Position numbers and translations under genes: made by a program. DNA of 32,005 nt from Pseudomonadota bacterium (GTDB taxonomy: Bacteria; Verrucomicrobiota; Verrucomicrobiia; Limisphaerales; SXTU01): positions 1 through 32,005 of the forward strand of contig RFSE01000054.1 of the NCBI GenBank assembly GCA_009924135.1, written 5' to 3'. The notes under the pieces are model-generated. The model ran no database searches, was not told the origin of the DNA, and saw nothing but the letters and a program-made list of their open reading frames with translations. Shown here one piece after another: positions 18,020-25,633 of this stretch. Position 1 is the first letter of the stretch; each line of letters starts with the position of its first letter.

Positions 18020-19270
18020 TCAATGGGTCGTGAGGAAGGGCAGTTCGAGGACTGGCGGCGTGCCGAGTGCGGGGCGCGTGAACTTCTCGCCGTATTTCGT
18101 AAAGCCGGCCACGAAACCGCCCTGGGACAGGAAGAACTGGCCGTTCTCCACGCCCATGAAGCGGTCGAGCCGGTCGGCCTTGCCGGTGCCGTCATGGCTG
18201 AAGCTGGCGGTGGTCACCTCCTGCCACTGGCCGCCCTCGGTGCGCAGCCATTGATTGCCGTAGAGGGCCTTGCGGCGCAGGTGGCCGTTGTCGCCGCCGA
18301 AATTTTCGCTGAACGAATACAGCCCGCGCAACCAGCTGCCGTCCTTGGGCGCGCGCCACGAGGAGATGAGCATCCATTTGTGTGTGTCCGGCCGGAACCA
18401 GTAGCCCGAGTAGATGGTGGCGGTGGCATTGGTCGGCTGGGCGGTGACGAGGAAGCGCTGCGGCTCGCCGGTCTTCCAGGGGAAGACCAGATGCGAATGA
18501 CCGCCGGTGCCTTCGTTGCCAAAATCACCGGAGCTGACGCCCTCGCCCTTGGCGATGAGCGTGGTGCGGTTTTCGTCGCCGACCTTCTTGCGGTCCACCG
18601 CTTCACCGCCGCTGTCCCAGACGCTGAAGATGATCCGGCGTTCCGTGGGGCTGTTGACCTGCATGCCAAAGTAGCCGCGGTGCCAGCCGCACACTTCGTA
18701 GTAGGTGGCAACGGGGTCTTCCTGGGCCGTGACTTCGCAGTAAAAGGCCGCGACCTTCGTATCCTTCGGCTGCGGGTAGGCGAGGTGGACGCTGGCGGCG
18801 TTGCGACGCGGTTTCAGATTGAAGTGCGCATCGGTCGTGGCAGGGCCGTCGAGAATGAGGGCGTCGAGTTCACCGGCGGGCTGGCCGGCTGCGTTCAAGG
18901 ATTCGAGCGTGAAACGCTGGTAACCAGCCTGCTTGATCGCGAAGGAACCGAACTGGACCACCACGGCGTCCGCGCCACCCTTCGCCTCGGCTTCGTGCGT
19001 TTGTCCATCGACGGTGAGTCGCAGCTTGGAAGTGGCGTTGGCCGGCAGCCGCAAGGCAAGCGCGCAGTCGAGCTTGCCGGGGGTTTTGATTTCGCCGAAC
19101 CAAAGAACTTTTAGCCGGGGATTAGTCCACTTGGTGATGCCGCTTTTTTCCGAGACGGACGCCCCGCGCGTTTCGGGGTCAAGATAAGCTGTAAAGGCCG
19201 GCACGCGTAGTTCCGCCTGCGCTGCGACGGTGACCAGCAGGACGGCGACGATGGATGAGAATGATTTCAT
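18020..19270 (-). CDS. Secreted DUF3472-type protein
   Basis: 416 residues with an N-terminal signal peptide (MKSFSSIVAVLLVTVAAQA). The C-terminal half has DUF3472 features: GYFGMQVNSPTERRIIFSVW, HSHLVFPWKTGEPQRFLVTA, and YSGYWFRPDTHKWMLISSW. The N-terminal half looks like the carbohydrate-binding-type domain often found before DUF3472. The function is unknown; the fold suggests recognition of an extracellular glycan or other ligand. Its place is odd: 24 bases after tdh and three bases before kbl, splitting two genes that encode successive cytoplasmic steps. Confidence 0.82.
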   Translation of the reverse strand: MKSFSSIVAVLLVTVAAQAELRVPAFTAYLDPETRGASVSEKSGITKWTNPRLKVLWFGEIKTPGKLDCALALRLPANATSKLRLTVDGQTHEAEAKGGADAVVVQFGSFAIKQAGYQRFTLESLNAAGQPAGELDALILDGPATTDAHFNLKPRRNAASVHLAYPQPKDTKVAAFYCEVTAQEDPVATYYEVCGWHRGYFGMQVNSPTERRIIFSVWDSGGEAVDRKKVGDENRTTLIAKGEGVSSGDFGNEGTGGHSHLVFPWKTGEPQRFLVTAQPTNATATIYSGYWFRPDTHKWMLISSWRAPKDGSWLRGLYSFSENFGGDNGHLRRKALYGNQWLRTEGGQWQEVTTASFSHDGTGKADRLDRFMGVENGQFFLSQGGFVAGFTKYGEKFTRPALGTPPVLELPFLTTH

Positions 19271-19294
19271 GAAAGTGTGGTGGTCGGTAGTGGA

Positions 19295-20320
19295 TCAGGC
19301 CCAGTCGAGAATCACCTTGCCGCAGTTGCCTGACAGCATGGCTTCGAAGCCTTTTTCAAATTCGGTGTAGTGGAAGCGGTGCGTGATGATGGGTTTGATG
19401 TCCAGGCCGCTCTCGAGCATCACGGACATCTTGTACCACGTCTCATACATTTCGCGTCCGTAGATGCCCTTGATCGTGAGCATGTTGAAAATCACCTTGT
19501 TCCAGTCGATGGCCATCGGCTCCGCCGGAATGCCGAGCATGGCGATTTTCCCGCCGTGGCACATCTGGTCGATCAGGTCGCGGAAGGCCGCCGGGTTGCC
19601 GGACATTTCCAGCCCTACGTCGAAACCCTCCTTCATGCCCAGCCGCTGTTGCACGTCGCGGAGGTTCTCGCGGGACATGTTCACCGCCACGTCCGCGCCC
19701 ATCTGCTTCGCGAGGGCGAGCCGGTGGTCGTTCACGTCGGTGATGACCACATAGCGCGCGCCGGCGTGTTTGGCGACCGCTGCGCCCATGATGCCGATCG
19801 GGCCCGCGCCGGTGACCAGCACGTCCTCGCCGAGCAGGTCAAAGGACAGCGCGGTGTGCACGGCGTTGCCGAAGGGGTCGAAGATCGCCGCCACCTCGCG
19901 GTCGATGTCGGGCCGGTGATGCCACACGTTGGTCATGGGCACGGCAATGAACTCGGCGAACGCGCCGGGGCGGTTCACCCCGATGCCCGAGGTGTCCTTG
20001 CACAGGTGCCGCCGGCCGGCCAGGCAGTTGCGGCAGCGTCCGCAGACGACGTGACCCTCCGCGCTCACCACCTCGCCGGGATGGAAGTCCGAGACGTTCG
20101 CGCCGACCGCGACCACCTCGCCCACGAACTCATGCCCCACGACCATCGGCACCGGGATGGTCTTCTGCGCCCAGGCATCCCACTTGTAGATGTGCAGGTC
20201 CGTGCCGCAGATGCCGGTCTTGTGGACGCGGATCAGCACGTCGTTGAGGCCGGGGGCCGGGGCGGGGACGTCTTCGAGCCACAGGCCGCGGGCGGCGTGG
20301 CGTTTCACGAGGGCTTTCAT
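19295..20320 (-). CDS. tdh: L-threonine 3-dehydrogenase
   Basis: 341 residues from ATG 20320, exactly the length of the Escherichia coli enzyme; a TTG at 20326 would add two residues. It is a zinc- and NAD-dependent medium-chain dehydrogenase that oxidises threonine to 2-amino-3-ketobutyrate, the substrate of Kbl. Catalytic zinc ligands Cys38, His63 and Glu64 and structural zinc cysteines 93, 96, 99 and 107 are all present, and the nucleotide-binding loop is seen in [20 protein letters not shown]. It is the first gene of a three-gene minus-strand operon (tdh, DUF3472, kbl), divergent from an XRE-cupin regulator that probably controls it through the repeats at 20353-20424. Confidence 0.96.
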   Translation of the reverse strand: MKALVKRHAARGLWLEDVPAPAPGLNDVLIRVHKTGICGTDLHIYKWDAWAQKTIPVPMVVGHEFVGEVVAVGANVSDFHPGEVVSAEGHVVCGRCRNCLAGRRHLCKDTSGIGVNRPGAFAEFIAVPMTNVWHHRPDIDREVAAIFDPFGNAVHTALSFDLLGEDVLVTGAGPIGIMGAAVAKHAGARYVVITDVNDHRLALAKQMGADVAVNMSRENLRDVQQRLGMKEGFDVGLEMSGNPAAFRDLIDQMCHGGKIAMLGIPAEPMAIDWNKVIFNMLTIKGIYGREMYETWYKMSVMLESGLDIKPIITHRFHYTEFEKGFEAMLSGNCGKVILDWA

Positions 20321-20352
20321 AAACAATTCGGCTTGCGGGCCGTCACCTGCGC

Positions 20353-20424
20353 GTCCAGTATTTTGGACGTAGTTTCCGCTATGCTAGACGCCGGGTTCCG
20401 GTATGCAAGAGGAAATTCCAGTAT
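20353..20424. promoter_or_regulatory. Four direct repeats, probable operator array between tdh and its regulator
   Basis: Nine-base copies GTCCAGTAT (20353), TTCCGCTAT (20374), TTCCGGTAT (20396) and TTCCAGTAT (20416) lie in the same orientation at 21, 22 and 20 bases, close to two turns of the helix. They fill the 114-base gap between tdh and the divergent regulator gene. Same-face spacing suggests cooperative binding of the XRE-cupin regulator. No confident -35/-10 pair was identified. Confidence 0.7.
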
Positions 20425-20434
20425 ATCGCACAAC

Positions 20435-21040
20435 ATGTCCACCGCGCCGAAAACCCGCAAACCCTCCACCAGCCATGCGCCCGCCGAGGCCATCAACCGC
20501 CACCTGGGCACCCGCGTGAAGAACCTGCGCACCCAGCGCGGGTGGTCGCTGGAGGCACTGGCCAGTGCGAGCGGCGTGAGCCGGTCCATGCTGAGCCAGA
20601 TCGAGCGTGAGGAGGCCAACCCGACGCTGGCCGTGACCCTGCGCATTGCGCAGGCCTTTGGCATGGGGCTGGGCGACCTCCTCGAAATGCCCGGCGCGGC
20701 CTCCGCCGTCAGTGTCATCCGCGCGGACGATCACGCGTTTCACTATCGCTCGGACCAGGCCTGCCGCATCCGCACGCTCTCGCCGTTGAACCTGGAGAAG
20801 GACGTGGAGTTCTACGAAGTGCAGTTGCAGGCCGGCGGGGCTTTGCGCAGCGCGGCGCATTTCGAGGGCACGCGTGAGTTCATCACCGTGCAAAAGGGCC
20901 AGGTGCGCGTGGAGTCGGCGGATGACGCGGAGACCTTGAACCCCGGCGACTCAGCCAGCTACCGCGCCGACGTGCCCCACGCGATCATCAACGCCGGCAA
21001 GGGTGAAGCGGTGATCTTCCTCGTGGACATCTACCGATGA
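20435..21040 (+). CDS. XRE-family transcriptional regulator with cupin domain
   Basis: 201 residues from ATG 20435; an upstream in-frame ATG at 20382 lies among the operator repeats and is less likely. The helix-turn-helix spans about residues 24-80 (LGTRVKNLRTQRGWSLEALA, VSRSMLSQIEREEANPTLAV). A cupin fold covers about 120-200 (LRSAAHFEGTREFITVQKGQ, then NPGDSASYRADVPHAI), the usual effector-binding half. Regulators of this type often control amino-acid catabolism. Divergent placement beside tdh suggests it senses threonine or a breakdown product and also controls itself; that is inference. Confidence 0.9.
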   Translation: MSTAPKTRKPSTSHAPAEAINRHLGTRVKNLRTQRGWSLEALASASGVSRSMLSQIEREEANPTLAVTLRIAQAFGMGLGDLLEMPGAASAVSVIRADDHAFHYRSDQACRIRTLSPLNLEKDVEFYEVQLQAGGALRSAAHFEGTREFITVQKGQVRVESADDAETLNPGDSASYRADVPHAIINAGKGEAVIFLVDIYR

Positions 21041-21070
21041 ACGCGCCGCGCAAGCGATATGCAAATCGCT

Positions 21071-21868
21071 TCAGTTTCGGAACAGCCGCAACAGTTCGTT
21101 ATCCACATTTGGGGTGGTCCTGATAGTAACAGGATACTCAGACAAGCTTGTTAGGAGAAGTCCAACCCAGCCGACTTCCATGTAAGGTGTCAACAGCTGG
21201 CTTCCGAGGCTCTGCCACAGCCCGTGTAAAGTGTCGAAGTTCGTCAAACCAAGCACGGCTGCGGGATGAACCACGTTATATTGGTGTTCATCCCTCCGAA
21301 GTTGTGCATCACTGGCCACGACCCTTTCCGCGAGCTGTTCGACCGTTGCTTCATCCCGAAGAGCGGCGATGAGCAGTTCGGTGAAATGACACCAAGGAAC
21401 GTATTCAATTAGGTGCCATTGTCCGTTCCGACAGGCAGCCGAGGCTTCATGCACTGCGTCAGCAAGATTCAACATGAGTTGCTTGTCACGCAGTTGAATT
21501 GAGTCGGCAAACAGCCGAACGAGCGGATAGTTCAGGTGAAACACAATTTTTTCCTGCCCGTGGATGCACATCATTTGAACGGCGACGCTGTTCGTGAAGC
21601 AACGGAAACGAAGGAAACCTTCTTCCAAATCTTCAGACCAGTCGGTCAGACTGACCGTTTCGGATATATCGAAGTTCGAGACAGACGGGACTGTGCGAGT
21701 TTCCAGTACTTTTGACCATTCTCGGACGTAGTCTTTGTAGCCAGGGTCGCCGGGGCAGTACTTTTCGATGAGTTCCTTATTGATTCGTGAGCAGCAATAA
21801 TCGAACAGCAGGTTCATTGCTTCCACTTGGACGCCTTTGGGAGCCTTATCGTTCCCTCTCATAGTCAT
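21071..21868 (-). CDS. Unrecognised protein, lower-GC gene
   Basis: 265 residues. I recognise no family. It looks soluble and mixed helical (LNLADAVHEASAACRNGQWH, LLIAALRDEATVEQLAERVV), with tryptophans and histidines in the middle and no signal or membrane segment. The first ATG (21868) lies one base after the stop of the aminopeptidase gene; the ATG at 21862 has the better-spaced GGTGAG upstream. GC content and codon choice differ clearly from neighbours (many A/T-ending codons), which suggests later acquisition. It is the last gene of the minus-strand run from 25382 and may depend on upstream translation. Confidence 0.75.
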   Translation of the reverse strand: MTMRGNDKAPKGVQVEAMNLLFDYCCSRINKELIEKYCPGDPGYKDYVREWSKVLETRTVPSVSNFDISETVSLTDWSEDLEEGFLRFRCFTNSVAVQMMCIHGQEKIVFHLNYPLVRLFADSIQLRDKQLMLNLADAVHEASAACRNGQWHLIEYVPWCHFTELLIAALRDEATVEQLAERVVASDAQLRRDEHQYNVVHPAAVLGLTNFDTLHGLWQSLGSQLLTPYMEVGWVGLLLTSLSEYPVTIRTTPNVDNELLRLFRN

Positions 21869-21869
21869 C

Positions 21870-23156
21870 TCACCGGTTCATCAAATCCTCGATCTCATCA
21901 ACCTCCACCGGCGTGTTCGCCATCAGGTCCACCGGGCCCTTGGACGTCACGACGATGTCGTTTTCCAGGCGGACGGCGAAGCCTTCCTTCGGGATGTAAA
22001 TGCCCGGCTCGACGGTGAGCACCCAGCCCGCCGCGAACGGTTCGGTGTTGAAACCCACGTCGTGCACGTCCAGCCCGAGCGGGTGCCCGAGGCCGTGCAT
22101 GAAATACTTCCGGCAGGCCAGCTCGTCTTCGGTCTGCTTCTTGATGTCGGCCTTGGTGATGAGGCCCAGCGCGAGGAGTTCGTCGTTCATCATCAATTGC
22201 GATTCCTTCTGCCAGTCGCGGTGGAATTTCCCGACGGTTGCGCCCTTGATGCAGGCGCGCATGACGCGGAGGACGGCGTTGTAAACGGCCTTCTGCCGGC
22301 GCGTGAACCGGCCGCTCACCGGGATGGTGCGCGTGAGGTCGGCGTTGTAGTTGGCATAGCTGGCCGCCACGTCGAGCAGGAGCAGTTCCCCCTTCTTGCA
22401 CGGCTGGTCGTTCTGATTGTAATGCAGGGTGCAGGCGTTTGCGCCGCCGGCGATGATGGGGTTGTACGCAAACTTGGCGCGGTTGCGCACGAACTCATGG
22501 ATCAGCTCGGCCTCGACCTCGTACTCCGTCACGCCAGGCTTCACGAACTTGAGCAGCCGGTCAAAACCCTTCGCCGTGATGTCCACCGCGTGCTGGAGCA
22601 GCGCGATTTCGGCATCGGTCTTCACTACGCGTATCTGGTGCATCAACCGGGCAAGCCGGTGGTAGGAGTGCAGCGGATACTTCGCCTGGCACTCGCGGGC
22701 AAACCGGGCGTCGCGCGACTCGACCTCGACGACGGCACGCTTGTGCTCGTTGGAATTAAGCCAGACGTGCTCCTGCTCGCACATGATCTGGCGGAAGAGG
22801 ACGGGGAATTCGGAGAGCCACTTGATCTGCGTGATCCCGGAGATTTTCTTCGCGTCGTCCTTCGAGTGCTTGTAGCCCTCCCAGATTTTGAGGTGCTCGT
22901 TGGGCTCGCGCAGGAAGAGGATTTCGCGGTGCTTCGGATCAAAGGCATCGGGGGCGAGCAGCAGGATGCTCTCCTCCTGCTCGATGCCGGTCAGGTAGAA
23001 CAGGTCGGAGTTGGGCGGCATCATGAGCGAACCGTCGGCATTCGTGGGCGGGATGTCGTTGGCGTTGAGAATGGCGATCGATTTCGGCGGGAGCAGCTTT
23101 TTCAACCGTTCGCGGTTTTCGACAAACAACTTCGAATCAATAGGTGCGTGGCGCAT
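21870..23156 (-). CDS. pepP: Xaa-Pro aminopeptidase (M24B family)
   Basis: 428 residues, close to Escherichia coli PepP. It removes an N-terminal residue when proline is second. Two-metal ligands are visible: Asp262, Asp273, His358, Glu383 and Glu398, with the supporting histidines 354 and 365 in the MHGLGHPLGLDVHD stretch. The N-terminal creatinase-like domain begins around SIAILNANDIP and includes NSDLFYLTGIEQEES. It starts 18 bases after the DUF455/ATP-grasp gene on the same strand, so the two are probably co-transcribed, and is followed immediately by the unrecognised gene at 21071. The symbol is by family resemblance; other M24B members cannot be fully excluded. Confidence 0.92.
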   Translation of the reverse strand: MRHAPIDSKLFVENRERLKKLLPPKSIAILNANDIPPTNADGSLMMPPNSDLFYLTGIEQEESILLLAPDAFDPKHREILFLREPNEHLKIWEGYKHSKDDAKKISGITQIKWLSEFPVLFRQIMCEQEHVWLNSNEHKRAVVEVESRDARFARECQAKYPLHSYHRLARLMHQIRVVKTDAEIALLQHAVDITAKGFDRLLKFVKPGVTEYEVEAELIHEFVRNRAKFAYNPIIAGGANACTLHYNQNDQPCKKGELLLLDVAASYANYNADLTRTIPVSGRFTRRQKAVYNAVLRVMRACIKGATVGKFHRDWQKESQLMMNDELLALGLITKADIKKQTEDELACRKYFMHGLGHPLGLDVHDVGFNTEPFAAGWVLTVEPGIYIPKEGFAVRLENDIVVTSKGPVDLMANTPVEVDEIEDLMNR

Positions 23157-23174
23157 GAAGAAAGGATGACAGGA

Positions 23175-25382
23175 TCAGGCCAGAGTTGCCGAGTGGAGAA
23201 TTTGCGGCCCCACTTCAAAGACCGCCACCACCGCCTGGGCCTTGGCCGGATCATTCAAGCAGAGCGCCCCGGAACGGATCTTGGCGACGGGTTCGCCTTC
23301 GAGCTGGAGCGGGGACGATTCCTTCAGACGCCGGGCGTAACTGTCGAAGTCCGCGCAGCTCTCCGCGCGCAACGTCGTGGCGTTGATGAGCCGGAAGCAC
23401 CCGTGCGTGCCGGGGCAGGTGCGTCGCATGAGTTCCAACGTCACACGGCCCATCGTGTAGCGCGGGTTGATCTCCACGACTGGCTTCAACCGCGCCCGGC
23501 CTGCCGGGTCCCGATACACAAAGGCATCCACGCCCACCGGTCCCAGATAGCCGGCGGCCTTTAGCTCGCCGGAGAGCAGTTCGATCAGCTTGCCGAAGAG
23601 CTGGCGCAGCAGAGCAGGGGACCCGGCGTGTTCTCGGAACGAAGCGAGCATGGCGGGGGGCAATGAGCGGGCGAAGTTCGGTGCGGCGGTATTGGCCTGA
23701 AATTGTCCCTTCGCATCGTTGATCAAACCGGTGTAGCCGATCAGCTCCAGACCGCGTTCGCTCATGTCCAATTGCATGGAAAAATCCACCAACCGCTCCA
23801 GCCACGGTTCGACGACAAGCTGGCGACGGTTTTGCAACGCGTGCTCCATCCAGCGCCGTTGGGAGTCCAGCAGGTCCGGCTCCCACAGGCGGATCGCGTT
23901 GTGGCCCGCGAGGCCGAAGGACTGTTTCACAACGATGCGGTGATGGCCGCGTGCCCGAATGGTTGCGATGGCGGCAAGGGCTGCTTCCATCGTGTCCACG
24001 GGGACGCCAACCGTGTCCAGCGGGCAGAGGCACGTAGTGGGGTCAGCCCCGCGCCGGGCGTTGGGCAGACTGCCCGCCACCATGTCTTGATCCTCCAGAA
24101 GTTTCCGAAGGAAGGCCGCGCTCCAAGCCTTCGAGTACAGCGGGGCGATGCGTTCGTTGAAGGAGCTTTCCGGTGTGCGCGATTCGCCGCTAAGGCTGCC
24201 GAAGAGAGGTGTGAGGAGTTCCACGCTGTCCGGTCCCCACGCCCACGGGCACAGGCGGCCGAGCTTGCGTTGGGCGAGTGTTGGTAGGGCGCGTCTGTCC
24301 TCAGCGCGCCGTTTGGCTTCCGGTTGGTCTGACGGCGCGCTGGGACAGATGCGCCCTACCTCCACAAACTCCGGCAACGGAAAGCCCGCCTGCTTGATGC
24401 CGCTGAGGAATTCCACGCTGGGTCGCTGCTCCACAAGCACGATGTCGTCCTGGCGGCCCAGGAACTGCGGCAAGTTTGCGAGATCCTTCGCGAGCTGGGC
24501 CTGATGCTTCACCGGGGTGAATGATTTGCCCTGCGCGATGCGGCCCTCGGCGAACGGGTTGAAGACGTACACGTTTGGCGTGCGGCCCTTCGATTGCGCG
24601 AACACTTCCAGTTCCGCAATGAACGCCGCGTCAAAACCCGCTGCGCGCCGCCCATCGATGTTGAGTGTGAGCCCCTTCGCCCGCTGCGGTGAGAGCGGGA
24701 ACTTGAGCTGGGCGCAAAACGCCTCCCAATCGCTCTGCCCCGGCTGTTTCCAGCGCCGGAACCATTTTAACCCGTAGGCCACGTGCGCGATTTCATCGCG
24801 GTAGATTTGGTCGAGCAGCTTGGCCGTCTCCGCGTCGCCCACCGTCGCGAAGCCGCGCGCGAAGTGCCGGGCGAAGTCGAGGTTCGCCTGCTCGAACGTC
24901 AAGCTCAGGCCGGCGACGTAATCCATCGGGCTGCCCATGCCGGACACCGCGCGCCAGAAGTAGCCGCTCACTGGCAGTTCGCCGAACGTGATGCCGCACG
25001 CTTGCATGCGGGCGAGATAGAGCCGCGTGTGTTCCTGTTCGTCGCGCAAGGTCTGGAGCACGCCCCGCCGGAAGGCGGTCGGGGCATCGGGGAAACGCAG
25101 CAGCACGAGGGCCATCAATTCGGTGGCGAGCAGCTCGTGGTTTGCGAAGAAGTGCAGGAGGCGGCCGCGCTCGCGTTCCTCGCCCAGTTGTCGCAGGCCG
25201 GGGAACTCGGACTTCTCGCCGGTGCCGGCGGGCTTGAAGGTGAGTTCCGCCGGACGGCCCGGCATTGAGGGGGTGGCGAGCGCCGGGCCGGGCTGTTCGT
25301 CCGTCACGACGGCCGGACACTGGAGCTTTTCCTCCAGGGTCGTCGCGAAGAGCACGCGCTCGGCGAGTTCACGCAGTTCCAT
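23175..25382 (-). CDS. DUF455 ferritin-like domain fused to ATP-grasp domain
   Basis: 735 residues from ATG 25382 (MELRELAERVLFATTLEEKL), the normal start of DUF455 proteins; the frame is open further upstream but unconserved. Residues 1 to about 270 form a ferritin-like diiron-type domain with candidate ligands Glu83, Glu115/His118 (EQEH), Glu164 and Glu197/His200 (EIAH). From about 300 to the end is an ATP-grasp-like region, with VVKQSFGLAGHNAIRLW at 485-501 and GVDAFVYRD and VVEINPRYTMG (Glu637, Asn639) supplying likely ATP and metal contacts. An oxidative or hydroxylating step linked to ATP-dependent ligation is possible; neither substrate nor product is known. Residues about 341-367 are encoded by a palindromic repeat inserted in frame. 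It is the first gene of a probable operon with pepP. Confidence 0.88.
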   Translation of the reverse strand: MELRELAERVLFATTLEEKLQCPAVVTDEQPGPALATPSMPGRPAELTFKPAGTGEKSEFPGLRQLGEERERGRLLHFFANHELLATELMALVLLRFPDAPTAFRRGVLQTLRDEQEHTRLYLARMQACGITFGELPVSGYFWRAVSGMGSPMDYVAGLSLTFEQANLDFARHFARGFATVGDAETAKLLDQIYRDEIAHVAYGLKWFRRWKQPGQSDWEAFCAQLKFPLSPQRAKGLTLNIDGRRAAGFDAAFIAELEVFAQSKGRTPNVYVFNPFAEGRIAQGKSFTPVKHQAQLAKDLANLPQFLGRQDDIVLVEQRPSVEFLSGIKQAGFPLPEFVEVGRICPSAPSDQPEAKRRAEDRRALPTLAQRKLGRLCPWAWGPDSVELLTPLFGSLSGESRTPESSFNERIAPLYSKAWSAAFLRKLLEDQDMVAGSLPNARRGADPTTCLCPLDTVGVPVDTMEAALAAIATIRARGHHRIVVKQSFGLAGHNAIRLWEPDLLDSQRRWMEHALQNRRQLVVEPWLERLVDFSMQLDMSERGLELIGYTGLINDAKGQFQANTAAPNFARSLPPAMLASFREHAGSPALLRQLFGKLIELLSGELKAAGYLGPVGVDAFVYRDPAGRARLKPVVEINPRYTMGRVTLELMRRTCPGTHGCFRLINATTLRAESCADFDSYARRLKESSPLQLEGEPVAKIRSGALCLNDPAKAQAVVAVFEVGPQILHSATLA
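24283..24360. repeat. 78-base palindromic element inserted in a coding region
   Basis: The arms 24283-24311 and 24333-24360 are reverse complements except for one mismatch and one extra base; the loop is 21 bases. The outer ends read GGTAGGGCGC and GCGCCCTACC. The length is 26 codons, so the host frame is kept; the encoded stretch includes RICPSAPSDQPEAKRRAEDR. It resembles short palindromic repeats that spread within genomes. Confidence 0.85.
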
Positions 25383-25436
25383 GTCCGCCGAATGCGTAGC
25401 AGGGCCGGGGACGGGAGGCGAGCTTGCGTACCGGTG

Positions 25437-25570
25437 GGGTGAGATTCCGTCGAACCGCATTCCGAGCGCAGCGAGGCGAGCGAAAGCGAGCATCTCGGCA
25501 ACCGCCAAGCAAGATACTCGCTTCGCTTGCCCTCATTCGTCGGAAAACAGGGTTCGACGGAGACTCACCC
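25437..25570. repeat. 134-base imperfect hairpin element between divergent genes
   Basis: The ends GGGTGAGATTCCGTCGAACC (25437-25456) and GGTTCGACGGAGACTCACCC (25551-25570) pair with two mismatches over 20 bases. Inside, GCGAAAGCGAGCATCT pairs with AGATACTCGCTTCGC with one extra base and one mismatch. It lies between the DUF455/ATP-grasp gene and the glcD-like gene, where both promoters should be. Confidence 0.75.
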
Positions 25571-25633
25571 TGCCAGTCTATTGGTTGCACTGTCCCGCTT
25601 TGCATCGTCGCCGGGCTTAGCTACAGTCCGCCC

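Noticed and set aside
19370-20434. Upstream extension of the XRE-cupin regulator frame through tdh
   Set aside because: It is antisense to tdh; the helix-turn-helix domain begins shortly after ATG 20435.
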